From the NCBI GenBank assembly GCA_951799425.1, contig OX637405.1, positions 21,611,089-21,675,088 of the forward strand: a stretch of 64,000 bases of DNA, given 5' to 3'. The notes under the pieces were generated by a model. That model did not search any database. It was not told the origin of the DNA and saw nothing but the letters and a program-made list of their open reading frames with translations. This document shows, in pieces, positions 43,915 to 55,202 of this stretch. Position 1 is the stretch's first letter, and the number at the start of each line of letters is the position of its first letter. The DNA is from Ilex aquifolium (lineage: Eukaryota > Streptophyta > Magnoliopsida > Aquifoliales > Aquifoliaceae). The translations under genes were made by a program, and so were the position numbers.

Positions 43915-45003
43915 ATGGCGCCTCCAAGAACTTCGACTTCCAAGAGGGCTCGTACCGGGACACAGAAGACTCAAGACGAGGATCACACTTTCGACCCTCT
44001 ACGCTTTGAGACTTTAGATGCCTGGGTAAGATTCTTCCAGTATTACGCAACCAACCCTTTTGTTTGCGAAAGGAAGATTGAGTACGAGAATTTTGCTAGA
44101 CTGGGAGTCCGGGACATTATTTATTCGAGGAGGTGGGCTAGCATTATGGGACGGAAGTGGCCTTGCATACCTGTTCTGGAACGCGAGTTTTATAGCAATG
44201 CAGATGACTGCGGGAATGGCATTTTTCACACTTTCGTTCGGAGTAAGCACATTCGGGTTGATGCCACGACCATTGTGAGGCTGACAGGGATGACTCAGGC
44301 CCGAGTGTCCAACCCAAATTATCCCCAGGCCTACTCAGGTGATGTTGTTGGGAGAGAGATTTTGGGGGACGAGGAGTTTGTGTGGATGAATGAGTTTAGG
44401 TTTCTTCAGCAGGGTGACCTAACAAACAAGTACAAGATACTGAGTTTGATTTCAGTATTGAATATTTTGCCCCTGTTGAGGAACAACCATTTTTACCCAG
44501 ATTGAGCTCGACTCCTCTACGCTATGGGCACCGGACATTCTATCGAACTCCCCTTCTTGATTTTTGTTGAGATGAGATGGGCTATTGTGGACCCAAAGAA
44601 GGGGTCCCTCCCTTTTGCTGGCTTGGTCATTGCGTTATCTGAGCAGGCAGGAGTGGTGATTGATGCCACTATGGACTGGGCCAAGAAGATTGTATTTCTC
44701 AACTCTGGCTCTCTACTAAAGAGTCAGAGTGTATTTAGGGCAGCAGGGGGGAGAGGGCAGGCCGCTGAGCAGCAGGGAGAGGCTGCACCTGAGGGGACAG
44801 TGCCCGTGGAGGTGCAGTGGGATCAGTTCCTCAACTTGGATGAGGATTTTGATTTACCAGTTGATGAGGAGACTGATCCCAGGATTGATAGACAACTATT
44901 GGTCGAGATATTGAGGGAGCAGAAGGAGATAAGGAGGAAGATGAGAGCTCAGATGAGGGGGCCAAGGCAAAGTTCTCAGAGTTGTGCAGGCCCCTCATCA
45001 TAG
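43915..45003 (+). pseudogene. Env-position ORF of C, one stop codon
   Basis: 363 codons in one frame, with a single TGA at 44,503 dividing it into 196 and ~159 residues. N-terminus basic and Ser/Thr-rich (APPRTSTSKRARTGTQKT); middle rich in aromatic residues (FVCERKIEYENFARLG, REFYSNADD, FVRSKHIRVDATTIVRLTGM) ; after the stop ARLLYAMGTGHSIELPFLIF; C-terminus acidic then basic (DLPVDEETDPRIDRQLL, REQKEIRRKMRAQM). The pattern REFY..FVR..LLYA..TG.SI recalls the domain called putative plant transposon protein that accompanies plant gypsy elements. No signal peptide or transmembrane segment is evident, so it does not look like an envelope glycoprotein. Function unknown. Confidence 0.7.
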
Positions 45004-46824
45004 GTTCATGATTTCTTCTAGGTCCCGGTGTTTCATTTAGGATGTGAAAAAAATTCTACTTTTTGTTAAAATCAAAGCTTAAGATGTTCTGTTAGATTTT
45101 GTCTAGGCTATGCTTAATTTGTTTATGTTTTGAAATATGCATTGTATGAAACTTTAATATAATAGAAAATGCATATTATAGTTTATTGAGTGATCAAATA
45201 TCTAAATAACAGTTTTATGCATAATTTGAAACCACAATATAGAAATAATTTGCTTAGTTTTAAATTTGCAGCTGTTTAAGCATCACATAGAACTTTATTC
45301 TAAATTTTTGTATCTCAAATCATGTTCATATAAAAAATCACAATTTGTACACTTTAGACTTTACCAAGTTAAAAATTTGTTAGGTATTTTACCTTGAGAA
45401 CTTGAAACATATAGTGGAGATGCATAAAAACCTTGGTGAGTTTTGATTCAATCTTTCTTGGAGGGTTACTTACATTTACTCAATAAAGAATATTTTTATT
45501 CAATTAATCTCCTTTAATAGTCTCATTATTTTTGTTTTGGTAAACACCAATATTGTGAATGATTGCTTGACTTTAAATTATTTGCATGGGAAATATGTTA
45601 TCAAAAGCTCTTGAGATATGATTTTAGGCCATCTTTGACATTATTTGAGCATAAGCCTTATTCTTTAAATATTATTATCCCTAGAAGCTGTGATTGAGCC
45701 TTTGAAGCAAAATTTTACTTCTTATACCCAACATATAATAACCAAGCCAATGAAAAAAATAATAATAGTCTTTACCCTTGGTTATCCCGAGATTGAGTTT
45801 TTATTATTTATGTAATTTGGAAGATGTTGGTTGAAAAAAAGATGATGATTTTTTTTTTTTTTTGCATACTTGTGAATATCTTCATTAGATGTCCTGTTGT
45901 AAAAAAAAAAAGAATGACGATATGTTTAGCTATGAAAAAGTAGATTGAAAAAAAGGAAAAACAATAGCAAACATGGTTTTGAAAAAATATGAGCAAGTGT
46001 TGTAAATTGTGTTTCTAAAGGATGAAGAGTGAAAGACTATGGAAAGAAGTTTGGTTGTGTAATGCACATGTTCCCTCGGGATAGTCTTTTGAATTCCTGA
46101 ATATCCTTCGTTTCAAAACCCTAATCCCAAGAGCCCATTACAACCTTGAATAAATACCTATTTGATCTCAAGAGTGTATTGGTGGATGCATGACTTGTGT
46201 GAATAAGGAAAAGAATGGTGATTATTTATCTATTGTGTGTTGATTTCCTTTCATAAGACTATGTCAAATCATTTTCTTTTAGATTACAATTATTTAAATG
46301 GAACATGCGAGCATTATTTTGTTTTGATTTAAATATCTTCTTCTCATATGTGATATTTGAGGGAATAGTCACTATAATCTGAGAGAATCTTTTATGAGTG
46401 AATTATCTAGTGAGATTTGGCATTGAGACGAATAGTTGTTAGTTGTAAAGGTGATTACCAGATAAATTATTGACTTGGTATAGTTAATTCATACTACACA
46501 CAATTTTATATGGGAACATGATAAGTGCATACATTTATATAACGTAGAGTTCTATATTTTGCTTTTCATGTGCTTATTAAAAGGCTTGCAGCTTAGAATT
46601 TTTATATTGTAGTATTAATTTGTGTTATAAAATTATTATTCAGATATTTAATGACAGGTTGATGTTTGTGGGTATCATCTCTGGAAACCCTCACGAGACT
46701 ATACTCGTCCACTAGGGGAAACCTAGGGGTTTAAAGGCTTGTTGCATATGCTAAATGCAATCGTGAATCCTACAAAAGTGGAGGTGTTTTTGTTTTATTT
46801 TTGTTTACCTTACTAGGGACTAAA
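45004..46824 (+). other. Element C 3' noncoding region
   Basis: AT-rich, no supported ORF. Parts from ~45,600 parallel 22,860-23,990 in A. T-runs at 45,850-45,862 and A-runs at 45,901-45,911. It ends at the 3' LTR. Confidence 0.6.
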
Positions 46825-47998
46825 TGTGATGAATTATTAAAGATTAATCATTTGTTCATAAAAAGGTGGTAAATGTGATGAATTATTAAAGATTTTTTAT
46901 TATGATAGTAATGGAAGAATTTTGTTTATTTTGCAGGAAAATGATTAAAAAAATTGGAGAGATAAAGGTGGATGAATAAGACCAGCTGAGTTAGACTTAC
47001 TGGAATGTGCGTCCGGAAGGGGGATTGCTATTGCGTTCGGACGGAGTTGATAGAATGAGAACATGGACTTGCTTTGAAGAATTGGAGCATACTGCCAAGT
47101 GCGTCCGGGAAGTTAATATCATGCGTCCGGACTCGTGTTTATGAAAGATGGGATTCTAGAGGAAGAAGTAGAATGTGATCAGACTTCTTGGAATAGGAAA
47201 ATATAAATAGTGGGATCAGTATGATGTAAAACGATGACTTTTTAATTATTTTTATTCTTTTTCTAGTTGAAGCTTAGGATGTCTAGCTAGGCTTTTTGAC
47301 TAGGGCTAGGGGAGAACCTCTCAATGAAGTACGGTATTGTTATTAACTTATTGGTTTCATGGTATGTGGTATTTTGTTAATTTAAATTTTGATTATTATT
47401 AAAGTTTTGGCTTTTTTAAGATTCTTGAGTCATTGTGTCTTATAATTTGATTACTTGAATTTCCATGTGAGACAAATAACTAGTTATTCCTTGCTTAAGT
47501 TAATTACAATTTATTTCACATAATAATATAGCTAGAGGATTGTGTGGTTAAGTCTGAAATTTGATTGCTAAGAAAGTTTGATTTATTATAGACTCCAGGC
47601 ATAGTAAATACTTACAATTGGCCATCAGTTCTTTGATTTTCTGAATAAACATTTGGTTATAAATAGTGATGTTTTCTTGTTCTGATTGCTAAATTCACTG
47701 ACTGGATTCAGTTGATGGTTCGACTATTGTCTGAGTTTGAAAACTAAGTCTTTAATCATTACTGTATGAATTTGAGAGGGTGTACCTGATGATCTAGTAT
47801 TTTACATACTGTTTTAATTAATTCATTTACTTATACCAGTTCAAACACTCTTTTTGAGAAACATTTTTACAAGTTTGTTAACAGATTTAGTGTGGCAACT
47901 ATTGTTTTTACACTTCCCCGAGAGTTCGACCTTGATCTTTCGAGTTTATATTACTTCGCACAACCTACGCTTGGGTTTACATATTTAAATTTGTAGCA
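46825..47998 (+). repeat. Element C 3' LTR
   Basis: Matches 29,887-31,062. CGTCCGGACG sites at 47,008-47,135 are more decayed (GCGTTCGGACGG, GCGTCCGGGAAG, GCGTCCGGACTC); TATA ATATAAATAG at 47,201. Followed by ATCAA. Confidence 0.88.
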
Positions 47999-48302
47999 AT
48001 CAACATACAAAAAAGAACATTTTTGACTGAACAGGCTAGTGCTATTATTTAGCACAAAGCCCTTCTTAAATACAAAGATCCTGGGAGTCTAACAGTTTCA
48101 TGCATAATCAAAAATTTCCGAATTGAGCAAGCCTTGCTTGATATTGGAGCCAGTGTTAATTTGTTTCCTTATTCTGTCTATGAGCAGTTTGGATTGGGTA
48201 AATTAAAACCCACCAATGTTACATTGCAATTGGCAGATTGTTCTGTAAAAATTCCACGTGGAGTTGTGAAGGATGTACTTATTCAAGTTGATAAGTTCTA
48301 TT
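47999..48302 (+). pseudogene. Element B protease, left half
   Basis: After the right ATCAA duplicate (47,999-48,003) B resumes: FLTEQASAII, then QALLDIGASVNLFPYSVY with the D-I-G-A active site and VTLQLADCSVKIPRGVVKDV. Interrupted at 48,303 by T4. Confidence 0.85.
48298..48302 (+). other. Target site duplication CTATT of T4, left
   Basis: CTATT recurs at 50,992-50,996. Confidence 0.9.
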
Positions 48303-50731
48303 TGTAAAACCCGGGAAATTTGAACTTTTTCCAAAAAGGGCAAAATAGTAATTTGCCACTATAATGCGTACTTAAAATACTCATGTTCTAGATCTCGGAT
48401 GAGGAAACGGAGTTCGCCGTTGGATTCGTATCGCGAAAACGAGTCACCTTGTCAAATTTCGTCGAATTTCGAGATAGTCGGATTTTTGCACGTCGTTCGA
48501 GGCGACTGCGTGACGAATAACCTCACGAACGTCCTCATAAATAAATTTTATGAAATTTCCTTAAAATTAAGTTAAAGATCAAATAAAATTAATTTGAACT
48601 TAAACCGGGATCAAATAAATCGTTTCGGGACGAAATCGGATTCGATTAAACGAAGGACACATGGCGCGACGTGGGCCAAGTATTTAAAACTATATATAGG
48701 GGTAAATATCTTAGAAAATGAGATTTTTAGCCTCTTGTGTTCTTGTTTGGCCGGCCAAGAGAGAGAGAAGATAGAAAAGAGAGAAAACCTTGATCTTCAA
48801 GCTTTCTCCGTCGATTCCCGGAGTTCCGTCGGTCGGAATCCGTCGAGCCAAGAGTTAAAGTCGATCACATCGACGAGGGCTACGCAACCACACCAAGAGC
48901 AAGGGATTTCACCGAAGATCCAAAGGAGGAGATTTGGGGGAAATCTAATCTTGGGCTCGGGAAGTGTTCTTGAAGCTTCATTCGGGTGAATTACGCTTCA
49001 AGAGGTAGGGTTCTTCCTACTTTGGTGTAATATTTCCTTAGATGTTGGTAGTCTAAAGGTTTAATATGTTATGCCTATGATAGACCTTCATATATAGGGT
49101 TATGGGTATAGAAACGGAAAAGTGAGCCTAGAAATGGTTTAAACTAAATTCTAGTTCGAATTTGGTATATGAAGTACATGTGATTTATTACGTAACTTGG
49201 GGAAATTTGAGGCATGATTATGTGATTTATATATTGTGCCTAGAAGGTGTTTGATTAAATGCCTTGTTTGAATGGAATGGTTGTTTTGATCTAATTGAAA
49301 TAACATGTTTAAGTTCAACTTGTGGAATCATATGCTTATGATGTGATTGTAATTAAAGGTGCTTGTTGATATATGCATAGGTTGATATATTAACATCATA
49401 ATGAATATGGTATTTATATGCTTAGGACATAAATTTACCATGGATATGTTGAAATTGTGCATGGGTTGTTCTTGACATAATGAACCTCATGTGGTATGCA
49501 ATGGGACATAGCATTGCATGTGCACGGAAGCATCTCATTACATGGGTGTGTGCATGGTTGATGTCAACACCACACTTGGTGGTTGATGGTATGACTTGGA
49601 AAAAGTTGGGTCGAAGACCTAGCTAAGCCGCTTGATTGCATGATAAATATGGGTCGGGATGAGCAAGAAAAGGCATGACGACCTCTCGGGTGCAAGGCCC
49701 AGTGAATTGGGGGGTGCACTCCATTGGTATAAGAGTCCATAAAGTGTACGGGTGTGGAAGACCCTTGGTATGAGTCCATGAAATGTCCGATCCCAAGAAA
49801 GACCCTAGTTTTTGGAAAATATCATTTGATGTAAACATAAATAATGAAATGAAACACTTTGGCATTGCATCGTGTAGTAGGAGTCGGTGAGGACTCGGGT
49901 TGAATTGCATGAGTGAGCGTCATCTCATTTCATGACATGGTAGTATTGCATTTCAACTTAGAATGCATGTCCTTATGAAAAATGATTGTTTGCAAATGAA
50001 TGTTGCATGAGCATGAGCATCTAGGGGGAGAGTAGCCCTTGTAGGATTTACTCTACTGGGCGTTGGCTCACCCTATATGGGAAACATTTCAGGTGTGGGG
50101 TTTGCACCGGCGGATGGCTCACTTGGAGAGCATCAAGCATGAAGGGGGCCAGCTTGTGGCCTTAGTTTGAGTTTTTGTAAAACTTTTATCAAAATTCCAT
50201 TTTGACGTGTAAATTATGGAATTAATTGTAATGGAACTTGTATAAGTTATGTATTATATGGAAAATCTCATTAAACATGTGTTGGATGAGTTTTGGAATG
50301 GATTGAAAACGAGAAATGGTTGAAAAAGGCAATACTGGGCAGACAGTACCGGTACGCCATTTCCAGTAGGTTAACTGTACCGGTATTGTGTACCGGTACG
50401 GTAGGGTACCGATACTGTGTACCGGTACGATATGGTACCGGTACACTGTACCAGTACACTTTCAGAAATTTTCAGATTTTTAAACTGCTTTGCCCCATTT
50501 TCAATCTAGGTTTTCCTTCCCTCCAATGATATAAATGGACTATAATGGAGTACAAATCCTGATATATTGGGTTTGGGTTGAACCCAACGAATAATTGAAT
50601 TCAGTTATATTTATAAGTTATGATCCCAGCGAAGGCATGCTATCGCCGTGGTGTTGATTTGAGTGGCATCCACGGGTATTTCCGCGGGTTGATGGATGAT
50701 CAACGGACCCCCGGATTTTTTGGGTGTCACA
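48303..50731 (+). repeat. Family T LTR of T4
   Basis: 2,429 bp. CTATATATAGGG near 48,690 as TATA; conserved CGACGAGGGCTACGC leader near 48,870. The GTACCGGTAC array lies far downstream at 50,346-50,458, unlike the G LTRs. Confidence 0.88.
50346..50458 (+). promoter_or_regulatory. GTACCGGTAC array in T4 LTR
   Basis: Seven sites; from the second on, CCGG cores are spaced 13, 16, 13, 16, 13 bp. A decayed TTCCAGTAGG site sits in the 31-bp gap between the first two. About 270 bp before the LTR end. Confidence 0.7.
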
Positions 50732-50990
50732 GCTTGGTATCAGAGCCGACTCTCCCCGGTTAGCCGAGGGTGGGGCCCTGCACGGGGACGTGCAGCCCTA
50801 AGGAGGGTGGATTGTGAGATCCTGGTTCCCACATCGGTGAGGGAGAGAGGGAATGATGGGCTGATAAGTAAGCCCCAGGTCCTTACTTGGTACGAGGCCT
50901 TTTCCCGCGGTAAAGTGGGAGGAACAAAACCGTGAGGGCCGGTGGGGCCCAAAGCGGACAATATCGTGCCATGTGGAGGGGGGGTGTTAC
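50732..50990 (+). other. T4 leader: primer site and hairpin, noncoding
   Basis: TGGTATCAGAGC at 50,735-50,746. Hairpin CTGCACG-GGGA-CGTGCAG at 50,778-50,795. TGGATTGTGAGATCC and AAAGCGGACAATATCG are phrases I recognise from the noncoding insides of plant TRIM/LARD-type elements. No ORF is credible on either strand. Confidence 0.6.
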
Positions 50991-50996
50991 ACTATT

Positions 50997-51459
50997 TCCC
51001 AGTGGATTTCATTGTTCTAGATACATAGCTAGTTCTGCATGTCTTTACACAAATCCATGTCATTTTAGGTTGACCATTTGTTGCTACATCAAATGCATTG
51101 ATTAATTTTAGGAATGAAATCATGAAACTTTCATTTGGGAACATGACTTTGGAATTAAATGTGTTTGATATTGCAAAATAGCCCAGAGAGGATGAAGAAT
51201 TGCATGAAGTAAATTGTGTTGAGTTGTTAACTCAAAACCTATTTGAAAATGCTTGTACAAAGAAAGAGTCACATGCATTTGAGTTTGTACAAAATGATGA
51301 GTCTGTAGATCTGTCAATCATTGAAACATGGAGTCCTAGATTTGAAGAATTATTGTCATCTGAACCTAAGTCTGTAGAGCCCAGTGTTGGAATTATCAAA
51401 CTAGAGTTGAAACCTCTCCCTACTGACTTGAAATATGTCTTCTTGGGGGAGGATGAAAC
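50997..51459 (+). pseudogene. Element B protease, right half, and linker
   Basis: DFIVLDT, ATSNALINFRNEIMKLSFGN, then an acidic linker (open 51,200-51,459) ending in DLKYVFLGEDET, the segment just ahead of RT. Cut by element E. Confidence 0.8.
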
Positions 51460-53322
51460 TATAACGCCCCAAAAACCCCCTTGGGTGACATTACATTCTA
51501 AAACCATTCACCGCATGAGAGCACTAAGTAAATCCATCACGACGAAAGTTTCATTCATCAACCATTCATATTTTAACAAAATTTGGGCAGAGTCTCCTTT
51601 GTACGAGGAGCTCTACCCAAAACACAACTTGTACAATTATATTACAATTGACCACACCGGGTCCACATATGCATAACTATTGACCACACCGGGTCCATTT
51701 ATCCATCATAAAATAAACTTTCATTCACCATATATCATATCCACACTATCATCCCAAAAGAATAGGCCCAATCTTGGCATTTACATCTCCAAAATATAAT
51801 AATATAACGCAGCGGAAATAACAAAAAGGAACTAGACTTCAAAAAGATATTCTAAGCATAATCTAGTCTAGAACAAAATAAAAGTGTCGCTCTAAGCGTC
51901 CACCTCGGGATCCACACTCCCGTCCAGCGGAGTCTCCCAATGGGCGGGCTCCTCGGCTCCTAGCTCCTCCTCAAGTGTGAAATCTGAAAATGTTATTTGT
52001 AGGGGGTGAGCACGAAGCTCTGTAGCAAAATTCTCTCAACTCAAACAAGGTTTGGAAAACATAGAAAACGGTCGGTCTCATTTCACAACTAACATATATA
52101 TAGATTTGGAATGAAAACAGTGACATTTTAAAAGAGATCTCAAGTTTAAACAGTATCAATAATCAATTAAAAGAATAAAATGAGTTTAGCATCGATAAAC
52201 AAAATTCCAATTTAAGCTATTTAAGAAGGACTTCTCCCCATGCATTGTCCCATACCAATGCATCGGCAAGAATGACCCAACTCCAGATTCCATGTATTTT
52301 TCAAACAAAAAAGGGATTTCATGGGTATACAACCCTAACTTTGTGTAAAACATGTAATCTTTGTCAAAAAGCCTAAGAGAGGATGATTACATAGCATATA
52401 TATACCATTGATAGCCAAAACATACATATATAAATACCCTAACCTCAATGTAAGAGAAAGAGAAGAAATCTCCTACCTTATGCTCTTGAAGAAACCTAGG
52501 GTTTGAGTCTTGAATCACTTGTGAACCCTTTGTCTTTCCTTTTTATCTTGAGTTTTATCTTTCTCTCTTTCTCTCTAAGGGTTTCTAGGAGGGTTAGGGT
52601 AAGAGGGAGATGAAGAAATGGGGCAAATGGGATGTGGGATGGGTTTTATAACACAAAAATCCCGACTTTTTTAACTGTTTAGCGGCGTCAGACGGATCGT
52701 ACCGGTACCCAGTACCAGTACTGTATGGTACCGGTACTCAGTACCGGTACCCCCAGCCTTCTGGAGTCGAAGTACCGGTACACAGTACCGGTACTGTATG
52801 GCACCGGTACGCAGTACCGGTACACTTTGTCTGCTGCAACTTCCAGGGAAGTTTTGACCCATTTAGAGGTTGAATTGGAAAATTTCCATGAGACACACTT
52901 TTGTAGCCCTAGATGTGTACTATCTACTGTAAAAATTTCAGATCAATTGGACTTAAGAATAAAAATTTATGGCCAAAACACTAAGTAGTGTCCAAGACCC
53001 ATTTTACCCAAATTCTCTCTAAAGTGTGTTTTAACTCCGGGACACTTCCTAACTTCTAATACATCCCTATTACCTCTCCCAATGTTTTTCGACCTTCCGG
53101 ATTCAATGGAAGCATTATTTTGACCTAAAAACCTTTAGAAACTTGTCTATTCACCCTTTCCAAGTTTAAACATCTTCGACACGTAAACTTCCCAATCAAA
53201 TTATCTCCATAGTATTTATTCCTACGGTTTATTCTTATGTCACTACATATATCCACATTTTTAAAACAATTATTTACTATATATTTATATACATATATAA
53301 AAGAAAAATGCGGGGTGTTACA
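51460..53322 (-). repeat. Element E 3' LTR (left)
   Basis: 1,863 bp. 52,309-53,322 is nearly identical to 58,170-59,203 of the other LTR, but 51,460-52,300 differs from 56,815-58,165; it has GTGTGGTC repeats as in family T. The end is mutated (TATAACGCCCC for TGTAACGCCCC). Confidence 0.85.
52644..52825 (-). promoter_or_regulatory. GTACCGGTAC arrays and TATA box (E 3' LTR)
   Basis: Two groups of four sites (52,698-52,754 and 52,772-52,825), cores spaced 13, 16, 13 bp in both; TATA (GTTATAAAACC) just downstream on the minus strand. Confidence 0.7.
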
Positions 53323-53338
53323 ATCCACCCCCCTTAAA
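53323..53338 (-). other. Polypurine tract of element E
   Basis: Minus strand TTTAAGGGGGGTGGAT directly before the 3' LTR. Confidence 0.85.
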
Positions 53339-53339
53339 G

Positions 53340-53925
53340 AAAGTTTCGTCCTCGAAACTTATCTCAAGTAGCGAACAAATATGGATACTTCTCCCGCATT
53401 TCTTGCTCCGGTTCTCATGTAGCTTCCTCCACTCCATGGTGTTGCCACCAAACCTTCACCAATCTGATAACTTTGTTGCGAAGTACTTTTTCCTTTGCGT
53501 CGAGAATTTCTACCGGTTGTTCTTCGTAGGTTGCTCCGTCTTAAATTTCCATCTCCTCCAAGTTCACGACTGGAGTTGCATCCGAGTGACACGTCCTCAA
53601 CATCGACACGTGAAACACGCCATGTACTCTGGATATCTGGGCTAGTAGTCGAAGTTGATACGCCGCATTGCCTACTGCTTTGATCACTTCAAACGGTCCG
53701 GTATATCTTGGCGCTAACTTCTCCTTCTTGCCGAATCGAAACACGCCCTTCTTGTGTGACACCTTGGAAAACATGTAATCTCCCACTTTTAATTCCAAGG
53801 ATCTTCGTCTGTGGTCCGCGTAGCTCTTCTGTCTACTTCGCGCCGTGCGTAGCCTCTCCCGGATGAGTTGAATCTTCTCCGTAGTTTCCCCATTGTAGTC
53901 CTTACTCCGTTAGTTCACTGCGCAC
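53340..53925 (-). pseudogene. Element E integrase tail with chromodomain
   Basis: Open part 53,798-53,541: ELKVGDYMFSKVSHKKGVFR, YTGPFEVIKAVGNAAYQLR (GPF/Y module), VHGVFHVSML; after a stop, VEILDAKEKVL and VKVWWQHHGVEEAT, chromodomain-like as in T1. No catalytic core precedes it: upstream is the repeat spacer. It may be kept only because the 3' end is needed in cis. Confidence 0.8.
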
Positions 53926-54905
53926 TCTGATATAAATTACAATCCACCAAAGGTTACAGTTGAAACCTAACCAGACTTGTCCTCCCATCTTAGCTTCCAA
54001 ATCCATATATATTTTTCCAACGAAATAATTTAAGAAAAATTAACATAATATCATCGAAAATACCATTTTATGGGTCAATACCAATCTTTAGAATTTTGAA
54101 TTAAGGAACAAATAAATAATCAAGCTTGGGAATCAAGAACAAAGTAACAATCGAGTCTTGGAGTCAATAACAGATGCATATCAAGCTTTGTAACCAAGAA
54201 CTAAAGAGTATCGAGTTTTGAACTCAAGGACAAGGAGAAATCAAGTATTGAAATCAAGAGCAATTGAATGTCAAGTCTTGAAATCAAGAACCAAAGGATG
54301 TCAATTATTGAATATCAAGAATACATGACTTACAATAGTTATAATCAATCAAATGAATATCAAATTTGGCTTATCAAGAGCAAATAAATATTAAGTTTGA
54401 AAATCCAGAATAAAGGCGTATCAAGCGTGAAAGTCGTGAACAAAGGAGAAATTAAGATTTAACGGAACGATCACGTATGGAAATCAATAACAAACAACTA
54501 TTAAGGTGTGAAATCAAGAACAAAGGATTATGAAGCTTAGAAATCAAGACCAAAAGAACACTCAAGTCTTGGAACCAAGAATAAAGAATATTGAGTATTA
54601 AATATTGAAAATAATTGAATCACAAGGGTAGAATCAATAACAAACGAATATCAAATTTTTGGATACCAAGAACAAATGGATCATTAAGCTTAGGAAGTTA
54701 AGGACAAGGAAACAATCAAGTCTCGAGATCAATAACAACGGAGATCAAGCTTGGAATCAGAGATAAAGTAACAATCATGTATTGGAATCGATAACAAACG
54801 ACTATCAAGGTTTGAAATCAATGACAGAGGCAAGATAAAGAGAAAACACCTCTCCCTTGAAAACTAGGATTTCAAGGGCATACCAAAAGGATTTGGTGGT
54901 CACCC
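53926..54905 (-). repeat. Degenerate ~30-bp repeat spacer of E
   Basis: Reverse complement of the spacer in D: units like TCAAGTCTTGGAATCAAGAA recur through 54,120-54,850. Stops in all frames. Borders agree with those of D. Confidence 0.8.
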
Positions 54906-55202
54906 ACCCATAACATAGCTTAGAACAAATAATATTTAAGTTCGGGAATCAAGAACAAAGGAGAAATCAAGAGAAAAACACATCTCCTTTGTAAACTAGG
55001 GTTTGAAGGCATAAGAAAAGATTTAGGGTTTACCCCACTATAATATATTTTGGAACAAGGTAGTATTATCCAGAATGGCAAGACATGATGATTTCCTAGC
55101 AAGTAGATATAAATTAGAGTCAAAGAGTACATATAAATAAACCCTACTGGTATCCCCTTGTTTTCCCGTAGGCAAGTTAACATATACAGTAAGTTCTATT
55201 CC

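Larger units (their letters stand above)
29870..47998 (+). mobile_element. Athila-like element C, nearly full length
   Basis: 5' LTR, tRNA-Asp primer site, gag, protease, RT, RNase H, integrase, purine block, internal promoter-like array, env-position ORF, 3' region and 3' LTR are all present in order. Three solo LTRs (32,512-34,743; 35,354-37,290; 37,685-40,033) interrupt it; without them it is about 11.6 kb. Defective by stops and frameshifts. Confidence 0.88.
48303..50991 (+). mobile_element. T4: one T LTR plus short GC-rich leader
   Basis: LTR 48,303-50,731 (TGTAAAACCC...GGGTGTCACA), initiator-Met primer site, a ~240-bp GC-rich noncoding segment, a G-rich purine run and a final GGGTGTTACA before CTATT. 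The last ten bases equal the LTR end with one change, so all but the tip of the 3' LTR was lost; the flanking duplicates are intact. Confidence 0.8.

Noticed and set aside
49564-49910. Overlapping minus-strand ORFs in T4
   Set aside because: Same antisense repeat zone as in the other T LTRs; no evidence of a gene.
50346-50458. Regularly spaced palindromes resembling a CRISPR array
   Set aside because: Units are 10 bp with 3-6-bp gaps, inside a eukaryotic LTR; no spacers of usual length, no cas genes.
54905-55202. Short ORFs just downstream of the element E gag stop
   Set aside because: They run in the spacer lead-in, have no domain, and match noncoding sequence in D.
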